DNA of 64,000 bases from J054 sp963850255 (GCA_963850255.1 CAWKLL010000035.1:1-64000); one strand, 5' to 3'. Counted from the stretch's first letter, positions 1-9,993 are shown. Program-made: numbers and translations. Notes: generated by a model from the sequence alone, not told the origin.

Positions 1-521
1 AGCGTGACTTTGGAGGCCAGGTTGGAAAGATATAGGGCTTCTTCAACGGCGGTATTGCCACCGCCGACTACGGCAACTTCCTGGCCCCGATAGAAGAATC
101 CGTCACAGGTCGCGCAAGCAGACACGCCGCGACCCTTAAAGGCTTCTTCGCTGGGCAGCCCCAGGTAGCGGGCCGAGGCACCGGTGGCAATAATCAGGGC
201 ATCGCAGTGGTATTCACCGCTGGATCCCCACAGCTTAAAAGGGCGCGAAGACAGATCGGTGCGTTCTATGTGATCACTGACCAGTTCGGTTTCGAAACGT
301 TCGGCATGCTGACGCAATTGATCCATCAGTTGCGGGCCCTGCAGTCCGTGTGCGCCGCCCGGCCAGTTATCGACCTCAGTGGTGGTCATCAGCTGGCCGC
401 CGGTTTCCAGCCCGGTTATCAGCAGCGGTTTGAGATTGGCGCGGGCGGCGTAAACGGCCGCTGAATAGCCGGCGGGCCCGGAGCCCAGAATGATCAGTCG
501 CGCATGCCTGGCTTCAGTCAT
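1..521 (-). CDS. trxB: Thioredoxin reductase, N-terminal part
   Basis: This is the N-terminal ~173 residues of an NADPH-dependent FAD disulfide reductase that reduces cytoplasmic thioredoxin. The reverse-strand frame starts MTEARHARLIILGSGPAGYS, with the GxGxxG/A FAD fingerprint at residues ~13-18. The redox-active CATC motif (in the run VSACATCDGFF) is at ~136-139, followed by the start of the NADPH-binding GGGNTAVEEA motif. The gene runs off the left edge of the window, so the rest of the NADPH domain and the C-terminal FAD part are not seen. It is divergent from ftsK across about 200 bp that must hold both promoters; this arrangement is common in Gammaproteobacteria. The identification rests on motif order and context and is secure. 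Confidence 0.95.
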   Translation of the reverse strand, partial: MTEARHARLIILGSGPAGYSAAVYAARANLKPLLITGLETGGQLMTTTEVDNWPGGAHGLQGPQLMDQLRQHAERFETELVSDHIERTDLSSRPFKLWGSSGEYHCDALIIATGASARYLGLPSEEAFKGRGVSACATCDGFFYRGQEVAVVGGGNTAVEEALYLSNLASKVT

Positions 522-727
522 GAAATCGTCCCAAAAGTGTTAGTCACGGCGGCGCCGGAAACGGCTTCACCAAAGAGCGCGCTAGTGTAGGTCATAGCTC
601 CGGTACCGGCAAAAACCGCCTCAATGTTCCGGGGGTTGTCAGCAGCCCGGGTGTTCCTGCTATTATCACGATCACTATTTGCTTACCTTTGAAGCAGATA
701 GCTGTTGTTGTTGTTGTGTAGTCTGAT

Positions 728-3041
728 TTGGCCAAAGTAGCTCGTCTTCAGGGGGCGGCGACTAGTCCCGCCTCATTGCCGCACGCTTTGCGTGAATCGG
801 CGCTATGGGTATTCGGTGCCCTGGCGCTGATCATGCTGGTGGCTTTGCTGACCTATGATCATCGCGACCCGGGTTTCAGCAGCACCGGCGACGGCGATGC
901 CATACATAACCAGATCGGCGCCGCCGGTGCCTGGTTTGCCGACGTCAGCTACAGTATTTTCGGCACCCCCGCGTTCCTGTTTCCGGCCATGATGCTGCTG
1001 GCCGGCTGGCTGATATTCTCGGCCCGCGATAGCAGCGAGCCGCTGGATCGCAACCTTCTGGGCACGCGCTTTGCCGGATTCCTGCTGGCCCTGGCGACCA
1101 GCTGCGGCCTGGCAACACTGCACTTTACGAATATTGATATGCCGCAATCCTGCGGCGGCGCATTCGGCCAGCTGGTCGGTGGTTCCCTCGCAGCGGTGCT
1201 GGGTCACCTGGGCGCTACTGTTCTACTGCTGTCGTTATGGCTGGCTGCTGTCTCCCTGTTCACGGGTATCTCCTGGCTGATGGTCATGGACCGCACCGGT
1301 CATGCCGTACTCGGCGGGGCAGAGGACTTGCGCACGCTGATTCTGGCGCTGCGTGAAAAAGCGGCTCAGCGTCGCGCCAACCAGGAACGTCAGGAAACGG
1401 TTAAGGCGGTGCGGGAAAAGACCTCGGCACGCGCGAAACCGCGCATCGAACCGGTGTTACCGGCACCAGAGCCTGGCCTGCGGGCACAGAAAGAGCGGCA
1501 GAAACCACTCTTCGACCCGCCTATGGAGGGCGAGCTGCCGCCCATGTCTTTGCTGGACGATCCGCCACACCATGGCCCCGGGCATTCGAAAGATGCGCTG
1601 GAAGCCATGTCGCGGCTGGTCGAGCTCAAGCTGCGCGATTTCGGCGTTGAAGTGGAAGTGGTTTCGGTGCACCCGGGTCCGGTGGTAACGCGCTTTGAAC
1701 TATCGCCCGCTGCCGGGTGTGAAGGTAAGCCAGATCAGCAACCTGGCCAAGGATCTGGCCCGCTCGCTGTCGGCCATTAGCGTGCGTGTCGTCGAAGTCA
1801 TTCCGGGCAAACCCACGGTCGGACTGGAAATCCCCAACGAGTCACGGGAAATAGTCACGCTGGGTGAAATCGTTCGTTCCAAAGCTTATGAGGACCTGGG
1901 TTCGCCGCTGGCCCTGGGTCTGGGCAAGGATATTGCGGGTAAGTCGGTGGTCGCCGATCTACAGCGTATGCCGCATCTGCTGATTGCCGGCACCACGGGT
2001 TCCGGTAAATCCGTGGCCATTAATGCCATGGTGCTTAGCCTCCTGTACAAAGCCAAGCCCGAGCAGGTTCGGATGATCATGATTGATCCGAAAATGCTTG
2101 AGCTGTCGGTTTACGAGGGCATCCCGCACCTGCTCTCGCCGGTGGTCACGGATATGAAAGATGCCGCCAACGCCTTGCGCTGGTGTGTCGCTGAAATGGA
2201 ACGCCGCTATCGCCTGATGGCAGCGCTGGGTGTTCGTAACCTGGCAGGATTTAATCGCAAGGTTCGCGCCGCCATCGACGAAGGCAAGCCGATTCCCGAT
2301 CCGTTGGCCGCCAGTCTGGCCGACAGTGAGAATCTTGCCGTGTTAGTCGAAGACCTGCAGCCTTTGCCGCAGATCGTCGTGGTGATTGATGAGCTGGCCG
2401 ACATGATGATGATTGTCGGTAAAAAGGTCGAAGAGCTGATTGCCAGGCTGGCGCAGAAAGCGCGCGCGTCGGGCATTCATATGATCATCGCGACCCAGCG
2501 TCCTTCGGTGGATGTCATTACTGGTTTGATCAAGGCCAATATTCCCTGCCGCATCGCCTTCCAGGTTTCCGCCAAGGTCGATTCGCGGACCATTCTCGAT
2601 CAGGGCGGCGCGGAAGCACTGCTCGGCCACGGCGACATGTTGTACCTGCCAGCCGGTAGTTCTTTGCCGCAACGTGTCCACGGCGCCTTCGTGTCGGATC
2701 AGGAAGTGCATCGGGTTGTCGCTCGCCTGCGTGGCAGCGGCGATCCCAGTTATATAGATGACATTACCAACGGCCCCAAAGAGCCTATTCCCGGCATCTC
2801 CGGCGAACCGTCTGCCGGCGTAGGCGAAGTGGATGGCGAGACCGATCCCCTCTATGATCAGGCGGTGAAGATCGTCACCGACACCCGTCGCGCCTCTGTC
2901 TCGGGCATCCAGCGGCGACTGAAGATTGGCTATAACCGGGCCGCGCGCATGGTTGAAACCATGGAAGCGACCGGACTCGTTGGCCCGCTGCAGTCGAATG
3001 GTTCCAGGGAAGTCCTGGTGCCGCCGCCGCCTGAAGGCTGA
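728..3041 (+). CDS. ftsK: DNA translocase FtsK, interrupted by one frameshift
   Basis: Divisome-anchored ATPase that pumps chromosome ends toward XerCD/dif. The first frame (728 to about 1712, TTG start giving MAKVARLQG) has four to five membrane segments in residues ~25-190 and a charged linker. The second frame (about 1712-3041) carries the motor: Walker A AGTTGSGKSV, DPKMLELSVYEGIPHL, Walker B VVVIDELADMM, and a C-terminal winged-helix gamma domain (residues reading SVSGIQRRLKIGYNRAARM) that reads polar KOPS sites. The two frames join at VVTRFELSPA / PGVKVSQISN if one base is removed near 1711-1713. FtsK is normally essential and the downstream frame is fully conserved, so a sequencing indel is more likely than a pseudogene. 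lolA starts 6 bp after the stop, indicating cotranscription. Confidence 0.93.
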
Positions 3042-3046
3042 TCGCC

Positions 3047-3712
3047 ATGCAGAAAGCACCGCTGCCGATCGCTGGTCGGCGCATTGTCCTGTGCGCGCTG
3101 CTGAGCATGCTGTTGCCCTGGGCCGCTGCAGACGATCAGCCGGTTTCCAGTGATGTCACGCGATTAGAGAACTACCTGTCCGAACTACAGAGTCTGCGGG
3201 CTGACTTTACTCAGCAGGTGTTCAACCGTGATGCGGAATTGGTCGAATCCGCAAGTGGACGCCTCGCACTGCTCAAGCCGGGTCGCTTTCGTTGGGATTA
3301 TCTGCAGCCCTTCGAAAGGGTAATCGTTGCGGACGGCGAACGCGTCTGGTTGTACGAGGCCGATTTAGACCAGGTTACGGTGCAGCGACTGGATGAGGGA
3401 CTGGGGGAAACACCTGCTGCCTTGCTCAGTGGTAGCGTTGATATACTGCAGCGCTTCGATTATCGCGGCAGCGAAACGCGCGAAGAGATGACCTGGCTGC
3501 GGCTCGGTCCGCGCGGCGAGAGCACGGACTTCGACGAGATCAGGCTGGGTTTTTCAGGCCAGCAGCTGATTCAGATGGAGCTGGCTGACCGTCTCGGTCA
3601 AACCACCCAGGTTAGCTTTAGTAATATTGACCTTAATCCCGGTATTGATGCTTCTGTATTCAGTTTCGAGGTGCCGCCGGGCGCTGACGTGATTGGCGAA
3701 GATGAGCTCTAG
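3047..3712 (+). CDS. lolA: Outer-membrane lipoprotein carrier protein LolA
   Basis: Periplasmic chaperone that takes lipoproteins from the LolCDE exporter and hands them to LolB at the outer membrane. The 221-residue product begins with a Sec signal (MQKAPLPIAGRRIVLCALLS..., cleavage after WAAA near residue 28). The mature part shows the family run LQSLRADFTQQVF, then GRFRWDYLQPFERVIVADGERVWLYEADLDQVTVQ. This is LolA's half-barrel signature at normal length. The start at 3047 is supported by a signal peptide directly after it and a 5-bp gap from ftsK. The ftsK-lolA-rarA-serS order is conserved in many Gammaproteobacteria. Confidence 0.94.
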   Translation: MQKAPLPIAGRRIVLCALLSMLLPWAAADDQPVSSDVTRLENYLSELQSLRADFTQQVFNRDAELVESASGRLALLKPGRFRWDYLQPFERVIVADGERVWLYEADLDQVTVQRLDEGLGETPAALLSGSVDILQRFDYRGSETREEMTWLRLGPRGESTDFDEIRLGFSGQQLIQMELADRLGQTTQVSFSNIDLNPGIDASVFSFEVPPGADVIGEDEL

Positions 3713-3738
3713 ACCGCGGCTACCCCGAACGCGTTGCA

Positions 3739-4131
3739 ATGCTTGATCTGCGTTTTCCCAGGGCCTGGCTCATTGTCGGCCTGTTGCTCATGGCCCTGAC
3801 GCTGGGTCTCGCGCTGGCGCCGTCCGGCCGCATGACAACCCTCACATTCCTGTCCGACAAGGCGGGACACTTTCTGGCCTTTATGTTTTTAATGATCTGG
3901 TTTTGCGGGGTATTTCGAATGCCCTATACGCCGCTGGTTGCGCTTGGACTGCTGGGCTTTGGCATTCTTATCGAATTATTGCAAAGCCGGCTGCCTTATC
4001 GCTCCGCAGAATTCGCCGATGCGGCTTTTGATGCCGGCGGAATCTTGCTCGGCTGGGTTCTGGCCGGTATTGGCCTGAGTCGCTGGACGGCTTGGCTGGA
4101 AAAATTGCTGCCGGAGACGTTTCAACCATGA
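3739..4131 (+). CDS. VanZ-like small membrane protein
   Basis: 130-residue integral membrane protein with four predicted hydrophobic segments (about residues 8-28, 38-58, 63-82, 97-117). It has the VanZ-family hallmark of a DKAGHFLAFM motif after helix 1 and a conserved E-LLQS-LPYRSAEFADAAFDAGG block. VanZ relatives have no agreed biochemical role, although VanZ itself lowers teicoplanin susceptibility. The gene lies 26 bp after lolA, and its TGA overlaps the rarA ATG (ATGA), so it is part of the ftsK-lolA-rarA operon and probably translationally coupled to rarA. Family assignment is good; function is unknown. Confidence 0.8.
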   Translation: MLDLRFPRAWLIVGLLLMALTLGLALAPSGRMTTLTFLSDKAGHFLAFMFLMIWFCGVFRMPYTPLVALGLLGFGILIELLQSRLPYRSAEFADAAFDAGGILLGWVLAGIGLSRWTAWLEKLLPETFQP

Positions 4132-5456
4132 GCGCGAATGCCGGTGTGCCGTGGCGGCCGCTGGCAGATCGAATGCGCCCACAAAATCTCGCAGAGGTGT
4201 CCGGGCAGACACATTTGCTGGCTGCAAATAAACCCCTGTCCCGACTGGTGGCTGCCCGCCCATTGCACAGTGCAATATTCTGGGGCCCTCCGGGGACCGG
4301 AAAAACCACGTTGGCGCGCTTGATCGCGCAACAAAGCGAAGCCCGGTTCCTGTCGCTTTCGGCGGTGATGGCCGGCGTAAAAGACATTCGCGCAGCCGTA
4401 GCGCAGGCTGGCGAGCATCCTGACGAACCGACGCTGCTATTCCTTGACGAGGTGCATCGCTTCAACAAGTCGCAGCAGGACGCGTTTCTGCCGGCTGTGG
4501 AGGATGGCACGCTGATTTTCATTGGCGCCACCACCGAGAATCCCTCCTTTGCCCTCAATAACGCCTTGTTGTCGCGGGCTCGGGTCTATGTGCTCAAGCC
4601 CCTCGCCGTAGAAGAATTGCTGGTGTTGTTGCGACGCGCACTAAGTGACGCTGAGCGGGGACTCGGGCTGCAAGCTTTGACTATTCACGATGATGCGCTG
4701 CTGGAACTGGCACGTGCGGCCGATGGCGACGCACGCCGCGCGCTTAATTTGCTGGAACTGGCCGCCGGTCTGGCTGCGGACGATCAAGTGATCAGCGCAG
4801 AAATTATTGCCGAGGTCTGCAGCGGCGGCGTGCGGCGCTATGACCGGGCCGGTGATCTGTTTTATGAGCAGATTTCGGCCTTGCACAAGTCCGTGCGCGG
4901 TTCCGATCCGGACGCGGCCCTGTACTGGTTTGCGCGAATGCTGGATGGAGGCTGTGATCCTCGATATATTGCGCGCCGAGTGCTGCGCATGGCCTCGGAG
5001 GACATCGGCAATGCCGATCCTCGCGGGCTGCGACTAGCGCTGGACGCGGCCGAGGTATTTGAGCGCCTGGGCAGTCCGGAAGGTGAGCTGGCGCTCGCAC
5101 AGGCAGTTGTCTTCCTGAGCTGTGCAGCGAAAAGCAACGCGGTATACCAGGCTTTCAATGCGGCGGCTAAAGATGCCCGTGAACAGGGCAGCCTTGAGGT
5201 CCCATTGTCGTTGCGCAACGCGCCTACAGCATTGATGCAGAAACTCGGGCATGGTGAAGGTTATCGCTACGCCCACGATGAGGCGGACGGCTTTGCCGCC
5301 GGTGCGGAATATCTACCGGAGAGCCTGATCGGACGGCGTTACTACCAGCCGGTTGAACGCGGGCTGGAGACGGCCATCAAGGCTAGACTGGATACCTTAC
5401 GGCAGCAGAATGCGCAAGCCAAGAAAGGTAAAAAGGTAATAAAGACAAATAATTAG
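4128..5456 (+). CDS. rarA: Replication-associated recombination protein A (RarA/MgsA)
   Basis: AAA+ ATPase of the clamp-loader/WRNIP1 group that acts at stalled replication forks. I use the ATG at 4128 (MSANAGVPWRPLADRMRP), which overlaps the upstream stop; an in-frame extension to 4092 exists but adds non-conserved sequence. Motifs seen are Walker A GPPGTGKTTLA (residues ~51-61), Walker B LLFLDEVHRFNKSQQDAFLP, sensor 1 FIGATTENPSF, and the DGDARRALNLLE sensor-2 region. The C-terminal tetramerisation domain contains SLEVPLSLRNAPTALMQKLG and ends in a Lys-rich tail. Length (442 aa) fits the family. Confidence 0.95.
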   Translation: MSANAGVPWRPLADRMRPQNLAEVSGQTHLLAANKPLSRLVAARPLHSAIFWGPPGTGKTTLARLIAQQSEARFLSLSAVMAGVKDIRAAVAQAGEHPDEPTLLFLDEVHRFNKSQQDAFLPAVEDGTLIFIGATTENPSFALNNALLSRARVYVLKPLAVEELLVLLRRALSDAERGLGLQALTIHDDALLELARAADGDARRALNLLELAAGLAADDQVISAEIIAEVCSGGVRRYDRAGDLFYEQISALHKSVRGSDPDAALYWFARMLDGGCDPRYIARRVLRMASEDIGNADPRGLRLALDAAEVFERLGSPEGELALAQAVVFLSCAAKSNAVYQAFNAAAKDAREQGSLEVPLSLRNAPTALMQKLGHGEGYRYAHDEADGFAAGAEYLPESLIGRRYYQPVERGLETAIKARLDTLRQQNAQAKKGKKVIKTNN

Positions 5457-5468
5457 GACTTCTAATTA

Positions 5469-6746
5469 ATGTTAGATCTACGTGACTTGCGGCAGCAGAC
5501 AGAAGCCGTCGCACAGAACCTGGCCCGGCGCGGTTTTGAGCTGGACGTGACCAGCTACCTGGCTATGGAGCAGGAGAGAAAAGCCCTGCAGGTGCAGGTT
5601 GAGGACTTGCGCAACACTCGCAACGTCAAATCCAAGTCCATCGGACAGGCAAAGGCCGCGGGTGAGGACATTCAGCCATTGCTGGCTGCGGTGGAACAAT
5701 TGGGCGGTGAGTTGAAAGCAGTTGAAACCGGACTCGAGCGGGTTCAGGCGAGCCTGCACAATCTGCAGATGGGCTTGCCCAACTTGTTGCATGACTCGGT
5801 CCCGGCCGGTTCCGGAGAAGACGATAACCCGGAGGTTCGCCGCTGGGGTGAGCCTGCCGAGCTGGGTTTCCGGCCGCTGGATCACATTGATCTTGGCGGT
5901 CGACTTGGCTTGCTGGATTTCGATGCCGCCGCCAAGCTCGCCGGTGCTCGTTTTACGGTGCTGCGGGGCGCTTTGGCCCGATTGCAGCGTGCGCTTATCC
6001 AGTACATGCTCGATGTGCACACGCGCGAGCATGGTTATACGGAAATCTACACGCCCTATATAGTGAATGCCGCGGCGCTGGAGGGCACTGGCCAGTTGCC
6101 GAAATTTGGTGAGGATTTGTTCCGGCTGCGCGGCGAACAGGATTTCTATCTGATCCCCACGGCCGAAGTGCCGCTGACCAATCTGGCCCGCGATGAGATT
6201 TTTGCCGCGGAAGAATTGCCGCAGCGACTGACGGCACATACCCCGTGTTTTCGATCCGAGGCGGGTTCCTACGGGAAAGATACCCGCGGCATGATTCGTC
6301 AGCATCAGTTCGAAAAGGTTGAACTGGTGCAGTTGGTTAAACCTGAGGATTCTTATGCGGCCCTCGAGGAGCTTACCGGCCATGCAGAGCTGATTTTGCA
6401 GCGCCTGGAACTGCCCTACCGCGTGGTAAGCCTGTGTGCCGGAGATATCGGCTTTGGTGCCGCCAAGACCTATGATCTGGAGGTCTGGCTGCCGGGTCAG
6501 AATCGCTACCGGGAAATTTCTTCCTGCAGCAATTGCGAAGCCTTTCAGTCCCGTCGGATGGGTGCCCGCTGGCGCAATCCGGACACCGGTAAGCCCGAGC
6601 CATTGCATACACTCAATGGTTCCGGTGTAGCTGCGGGGCGCGCATTGATCGCCATTATGGAGAACTATCAAACCGACAGCGGCGCGATTCGAATTCCGGC
6701 GGTGTTGCAGCCCTATCTTGACGGGCAGACGATCATTGAAGCTTAG
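5469..6746 (+). CDS. serS: Seryl-tRNA synthetase
   Basis: Class II aminoacyl-tRNA synthetase charging tRNA-Ser with serine in the cytoplasm. The 425-residue protein has the N-terminal antiparallel coiled-coil arm (residues ~1-110, MLDLRDLRQQTEAVAQNLARR onward) that reads the long variable arm of tRNA-Ser. The class II core follows: motif 2 region PCFRSEAGSYGKDTRGMIRQHQFEKVE, the serine-site TAEVPLTN loop, and motif 3 LNGSGVAAGRALIAIMENYQ. It follows rarA by 12 bp. Its C-terminal codons overlap the possible TTG starts of the downstream peptidase gene. Confidence 0.97.
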   Translation: MLDLRDLRQQTEAVAQNLARRGFELDVTSYLAMEQERKALQVQVEDLRNTRNVKSKSIGQAKAAGEDIQPLLAAVEQLGGELKAVETGLERVQASLHNLQMGLPNLLHDSVPAGSGEDDNPEVRRWGEPAELGFRPLDHIDLGGRLGLLDFDAAAKLAGARFTVLRGALARLQRALIQYMLDVHTREHGYTEIYTPYIVNAAALEGTGQLPKFGEDLFRLRGEQDFYLIPTAEVPLTNLARDEIFAAEELPQRLTAHTPCFRSEAGSYGKDTRGMIRQHQFEKVELVQLVKPEDSYAALEELTGHAELILQRLELPYRVVSLCAGDIGFGAAKTYDLEVWLPGQNRYREISSCSNCEAFQSRRMGARWRNPDTGKPEPLHTLNGSGVAAGRALIAIMENYQTDSGAIRIPAVLQPYLDGQTIIEA

Positions 6747-8946
6747 CGGCTCGTGGCGCTGGCAAGGGTTTTTACTACTGCTGTCCTTAGGCGGTTGTAC
6801 CAGCTTGTCTGAGCAGCCCGGCAACGTCGTCTATCCTGCGGCAGCGCGTGGCAACCAGGTTGACGACTACCATGGCACGCGCGTCGCTGATCCTTACCGT
6901 TGGCTGGAAAAACTGGAATCCGCTGAGACCAGGACCTGGGTCGATGCCCAGAACGCGACGAGCAGAAGCTATTTGGACAGTCTGCCGCAGCGCGCGGTGT
7001 TTGCGGAGCGGATGGCCAGGCTGATCAACTACGAACGCGTTGGCCTGCCGGACGAGCAAGGCGGGGTCTACGTTTTTGACTACAACGATGGCCGTATGGA
7101 GCAGGAGGTGGTCAGGGTCAGCGATGATCCGACACAACTTGGCCGTGTGGTGCTGGACCCCAATAGCATGGCTGCCGACGGTTCCGTCAGTGTGGGCGGC
7201 TATGAGCTCAGCCCGGATGGGCAATACCTGGCCTACAGCTTGTCGTTCGGCGGCAGCGACTGGGATTCCTGGCGAGTTATGCGCCTGGGTGAGGACCTGG
7301 AACTCGGCGATCGCATAGAGGGCACGAAATTCAGTGCGGTAGCGTGGATGCCCGATGCCAGCGGTTTTTACTACAGTCGTTATCCGGCCGGTGCTGACGG
7401 CTTCGATGACAGCCAGCAAGTGCAGGTTTACCTCCATCGTCTGGGTGAGCCGCAATCTCAGGACCGTCTGATATTTGCCGTGGAAGACCACCCGACGCGT
7501 AATCCTTATGCGGATGTAACCGAGGACGGCCGTTACCTGGTCATCGAGTTGTTTGACGGTTACGAAACCAACGGCGTTTATTTGCAGCGCCTGGGTGACG
7601 ATGGACTACCAATTGGTGAGGTGTCGCGGATCCTCGATGCCTGGGATGCTCGCTATGACTATCTCGGCAATCTTGGCGAGCAGTTCTTTTTTCAGACCAC
7701 CAAGGATGCGCCACGCGGGCGCATCGTTGCGCTGGACCTGGCTGCGCCGGGACACTGGGAGGAAATCGTTGCTGAATCCGTGGAAACCATCGAGACAGCC
7801 TCGTTGCTCGGCGGGATCTTATTGGTCGAGTACCTGGCCGATGCGCATTCGCGTCTGCGCCGCTTCGAACTTGATGGCACGCCGCTGGCGGATATTGAAT
7901 TGCCAGGCCTGGGGACGGTGGCGGAGTTAAGCGGAGAAGCTGATGAGCCGCAGGCCTTTTTTACCTACACGGACTTCACGACACCGGCCAGCAATTACCG
8001 ACTAGATATTGCAACGGGTCAGCTGGAGTTGATGTTTGCACCCGAATCGGGCATTCGCTCCGAGGACTACCGCACCGAGCAGGTCTTTTATACCAGCCTC
8101 GACGGTACCCGCGTGCCCATGTACGTCATTGCCCGCCGCGATCTGCCGGTAGGCCAGCCACGGCCCCTGGTTTTATATGGCTACGGCGGGTTTAACGTCT
8201 CGTTGCTACCTGGCTATTCCACCGCGCGCATGGCCTGGCTAGAAGCCGGTGGGGTCTACGCGGTGGCTAACCTGCGCGGTGGCGGTGAGTATGGCGAGAC
8301 CTGGCATCGGGCCGGAACCCGTTTGAAGAAACAGAACGTATTCGATGACTTTATTGCCGCTGCCGAATGGCTGATCGACGAAGGTCGCACCAGCCCGGAG
8401 CAACTGGCCATCTCGGGCGGCAGCAACGGCGGCTTGCTGGTTGCAGCCGCTGCAGAACAACGCCCGGATTTATTTGCCGCGGCGGTGCCGGCCGTGGGCG
8501 TGCTGGATATGTTGCGCTATCAGCTGGCCAGCGCCAATGCGCGGCAGTGGTCCAGCGATTACGGCCTGAGCGAGAACGCCGAAGAATTTGCGGCCCTTTA
8601 CGACTATTCCCCCTACCATCGCCTGGTTTTTGGGCAATGCTATCCGGCCACGTTGGTGATGGCCGACGCCAACGACGATCGGGTGGTGCCCTGGCACAGC
8701 TACAAGTACGCGGCTGCGCTTCAGTACGCGCAAAGCTGTGATCAGCCAGCGTTGATTCGCGTAGAGACCAATACGGGTCATGGCGCCGGTGCATCGACGT
8801 CTAAAATCATCGATGAATACGCCGACCAATGGGCGTTTATCGCCGCGTTGACGGGGCTCCAGGTCAGCGAGTTACCAGGGCAGGATTTGCCCGTCGACGT
8901 TGATGAATTTGCCGGCGTCATCGCTACTCAGTTGATCGATCAATAG
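6736..8946 (+). CDS. Prolyl oligopeptidase family (S9A) serine peptidase, predicted lipoprotein
   Basis: Cuts short Pro-containing peptides; this copy is predicted to sit in the cell envelope. From TTG 6736 the N-terminus reads MKLSGSWRWQGFLLLLSLGGC, a lipoprotein signal with lipobox LGGC; an in-frame TTG at 6718 is an equal alternative, and neither has a strong ribosome site. The mature part has the N-terminal YHGTRVADPYRWLE block and a seven-blade propeller region. The C-terminal hydrolase has the catalytic serine in ISGGSNGGLL (about residue 563), Asp in NDDRVVPWHS and His in TNTGHGAGAS. Overall length (~736 aa) is normal for S9A. The 3' end overlaps the convergent SDR gene by 75 bp. Confidence 0.9.
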   Translation: MKLSGSWRWQGFLLLLSLGGCTSLSEQPGNVVYPAAARGNQVDDYHGTRVADPYRWLEKLESAETRTWVDAQNATSRSYLDSLPQRAVFAERMARLINYERVGLPDEQGGVYVFDYNDGRMEQEVVRVSDDPTQLGRVVLDPNSMAADGSVSVGGYELSPDGQYLAYSLSFGGSDWDSWRVMRLGEDLELGDRIEGTKFSAVAWMPDASGFYYSRYPAGADGFDDSQQVQVYLHRLGEPQSQDRLIFAVEDHPTRNPYADVTEDGRYLVIELFDGYETNGVYLQRLGDDGLPIGEVSRILDAWDARYDYLGNLGEQFFFQTTKDAPRGRIVALDLAAPGHWEEIVAESVETIETASLLGGILLVEYLADAHSRLRRFELDGTPLADIELPGLGTVAELSGEADEPQAFFTYTDFTTPASNYRLDIATGQLELMFAPESGIRSEDYRTEQVFYTSLDGTRVPMYVIARRDLPVGQPRPLVLYGYGGFNVSLLPGYSTARMAWLEAGGVYAVANLRGGGEYGETWHRAGTRLKKQNVFDDFIAAAEWLIDEGRTSPEQLAISGGSNGGLLVAAAAEQRPDLFAAAVPAVGVLDMLRYQLASANARQWSSDYGLSENAEEFAALYDYSPYHRLVFGQCYPATLVMADANDDRVVPWHSYKYAAALQYAQSCDQPALIRVETNTGHGAGASTSKIIDEYADQWAFIAALTGLQVSELPGQDLPVDVDEFAGVIATQLIDQ

Positions 8947-9726
8947 GGCCATGGCCGCAGCCGACTCGGCAGGCCGCGACAATTCCAGGTCGCCGCTTTC
9001 GATCAACGGCAACAGTGGCTTGAAAACCTCAGGCACCGGGTCGCCCGGTTTAAGGTCGAGCAGACCCTTGGTGTCAACCAGCCCCGGATTGATCAGCGCA
9101 ACAATAATGCCGCGCGGGGCCAGATCCATGGCCATTCTATGCGCGGCCAGATGCAGACCAGCTTTGCTGCTGCGATAGGCATACAGCTGCATGCCGGGCC
9201 CGAGTAAGCCGTTGGAACTGGCGGCACTGCCGAGAATGATAATTTTCTTTTGCTGACTGGCCAGCACCTGGTCGAGAAATGCTTCGCTGACGCGCAGGGG
9301 TCCGAGCAGGTTCACATCGACAATATCGGCAAATAGTTCGTAATCAAGGCTGCCGAATTGCTGGGGCTCGGTGGCGCCAAGATAGGCCGCATTATTAATC
9401 AGTACATCAATGGCCAGGTCGGCATAGCGTTTGTCCAGTTCGACGATCTGCCCGGCATCCGTAATGTCCAGGGCTTCGACGGTGAGCAGCGGATATTCAC
9501 TGGCCAGCTTGTTGAGGGCTGCTGCGCGAGCGGGGGTTCGACAGGTTGCGATGACTCGCCAGCCACGCTCGGCGTATTCACCAGCAAAGGCCAGGCCGAT
9601 ACCGCGGTTGGAGCCGGTGATCAGGACGGTGCCTGGCGCTTCCGATGCATGACCGCCCGAAAACGCCTGGTCGGCTATGCTGAGCAAACCGAGAAAGGCA
9701 CAGAGTAGTAACAGGCTGGATTTCAT
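8872..9726 (-). CDS. Short-chain dehydrogenase/reductase with N-terminal export signal
   Basis: Classical SDR fold: cofactor motif TGSNRGIGLA (about residues 38-47), NNAAYLG, catalytic Ser in ILGSAASSNG and YRSSK (Tyr/Lys pair). The start at 9726 (MKSSLLLLCAFLGLLSIADQ) has a GGAG ribosome site 7 nt upstream; it is better than the ATG 18 bp further out. The first ~28 residues form a clear Sec-type signal (LLLLCAFLGLLSIADQAFSGGHAS), so the enzyme is predicted to leave the cytoplasm, which is unusual for an NAD(P)-dependent SDR. The substrate is unknown. The gene converges on the S9A peptidase with overlapping 3' ends. Similar exported SDRs occur at 12337-13221 and 21662-22462. Confidence 0.85.
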   Translation of the reverse strand: MKSSLLLLCAFLGLLSIADQAFSGGHASEAPGTVLITGSNRGIGLAFAGEYAERGWRVIATCRTPARAAALNKLASEYPLLTVEALDITDAGQIVELDKRYADLAIDVLINNAAYLGATEPQQFGSLDYELFADIVDVNLLGPLRVSEAFLDQVLASQQKKIIILGSAASSNGLLGPGMQLYAYRSSKAGLHLAAHRMAMDLAPRGIIVALINPGLVDTKGLLDLKPGDPVPEVFKPLLPLIESGDLELSRPAESAAAMALLIDQLSSDDAGKFINVDGQILPW

Positions 9727-9779
9727 TTTGCGCTCCGGCAGCAAGTGACCCGGTCGATAGTCTAGACCCTGTCGGCTGA

Positions 9780-9968
9780 TTAGCGAACCAGGGAGACCAA
9801 CAACAACACGAACAGCACAACGCCACCGAGTGCCAGTAAGGCTGCCGGCCAGTCGCCACGCTCCGCCTTGGGGCTATTGGCGCTCCACCATCGGACTGCC
9901 GGGATCATGACCACGATAAACATGATTAGCAGCCCGGCCTGTCCAATCCTCATCCAGTCAGGGTCCAT
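9780..9968 (-). CDS. Small two-helix membrane protein
   Basis: 62-residue ORF (MDPDWMRIGQAGLLIMFIVV...) with two hydrophobic segments at about residues 10-26 and 41-60 separated by a short charged loop (SPKAERGD). I do not recognise a family. It sits between the exported SDR gene (53 bp downstream on the same strand) and the terminator that ends the yccA-like transcript. Reading frame, clean start and hydrophobic pattern support it as real, but no homology is claimed. Confidence 0.5.
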   Translation of the reverse strand: MDPDWMRIGQAGLLIMFIVVMIPAVRWWSANSPKAERGDWPAALLALGGVVLFVLLLVSLVR

Positions 9969-9993
9969 GTCTTGATTCTCCGCGATTCATGCA

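Noticed and set aside
5478..6824. 448-codon open frame antisense to serS
   Set aside because: It mirrors the coding frame of a fully conserved serS, has no family-like motif, and its composition is that expected of antisense to GC-rich coding DNA.
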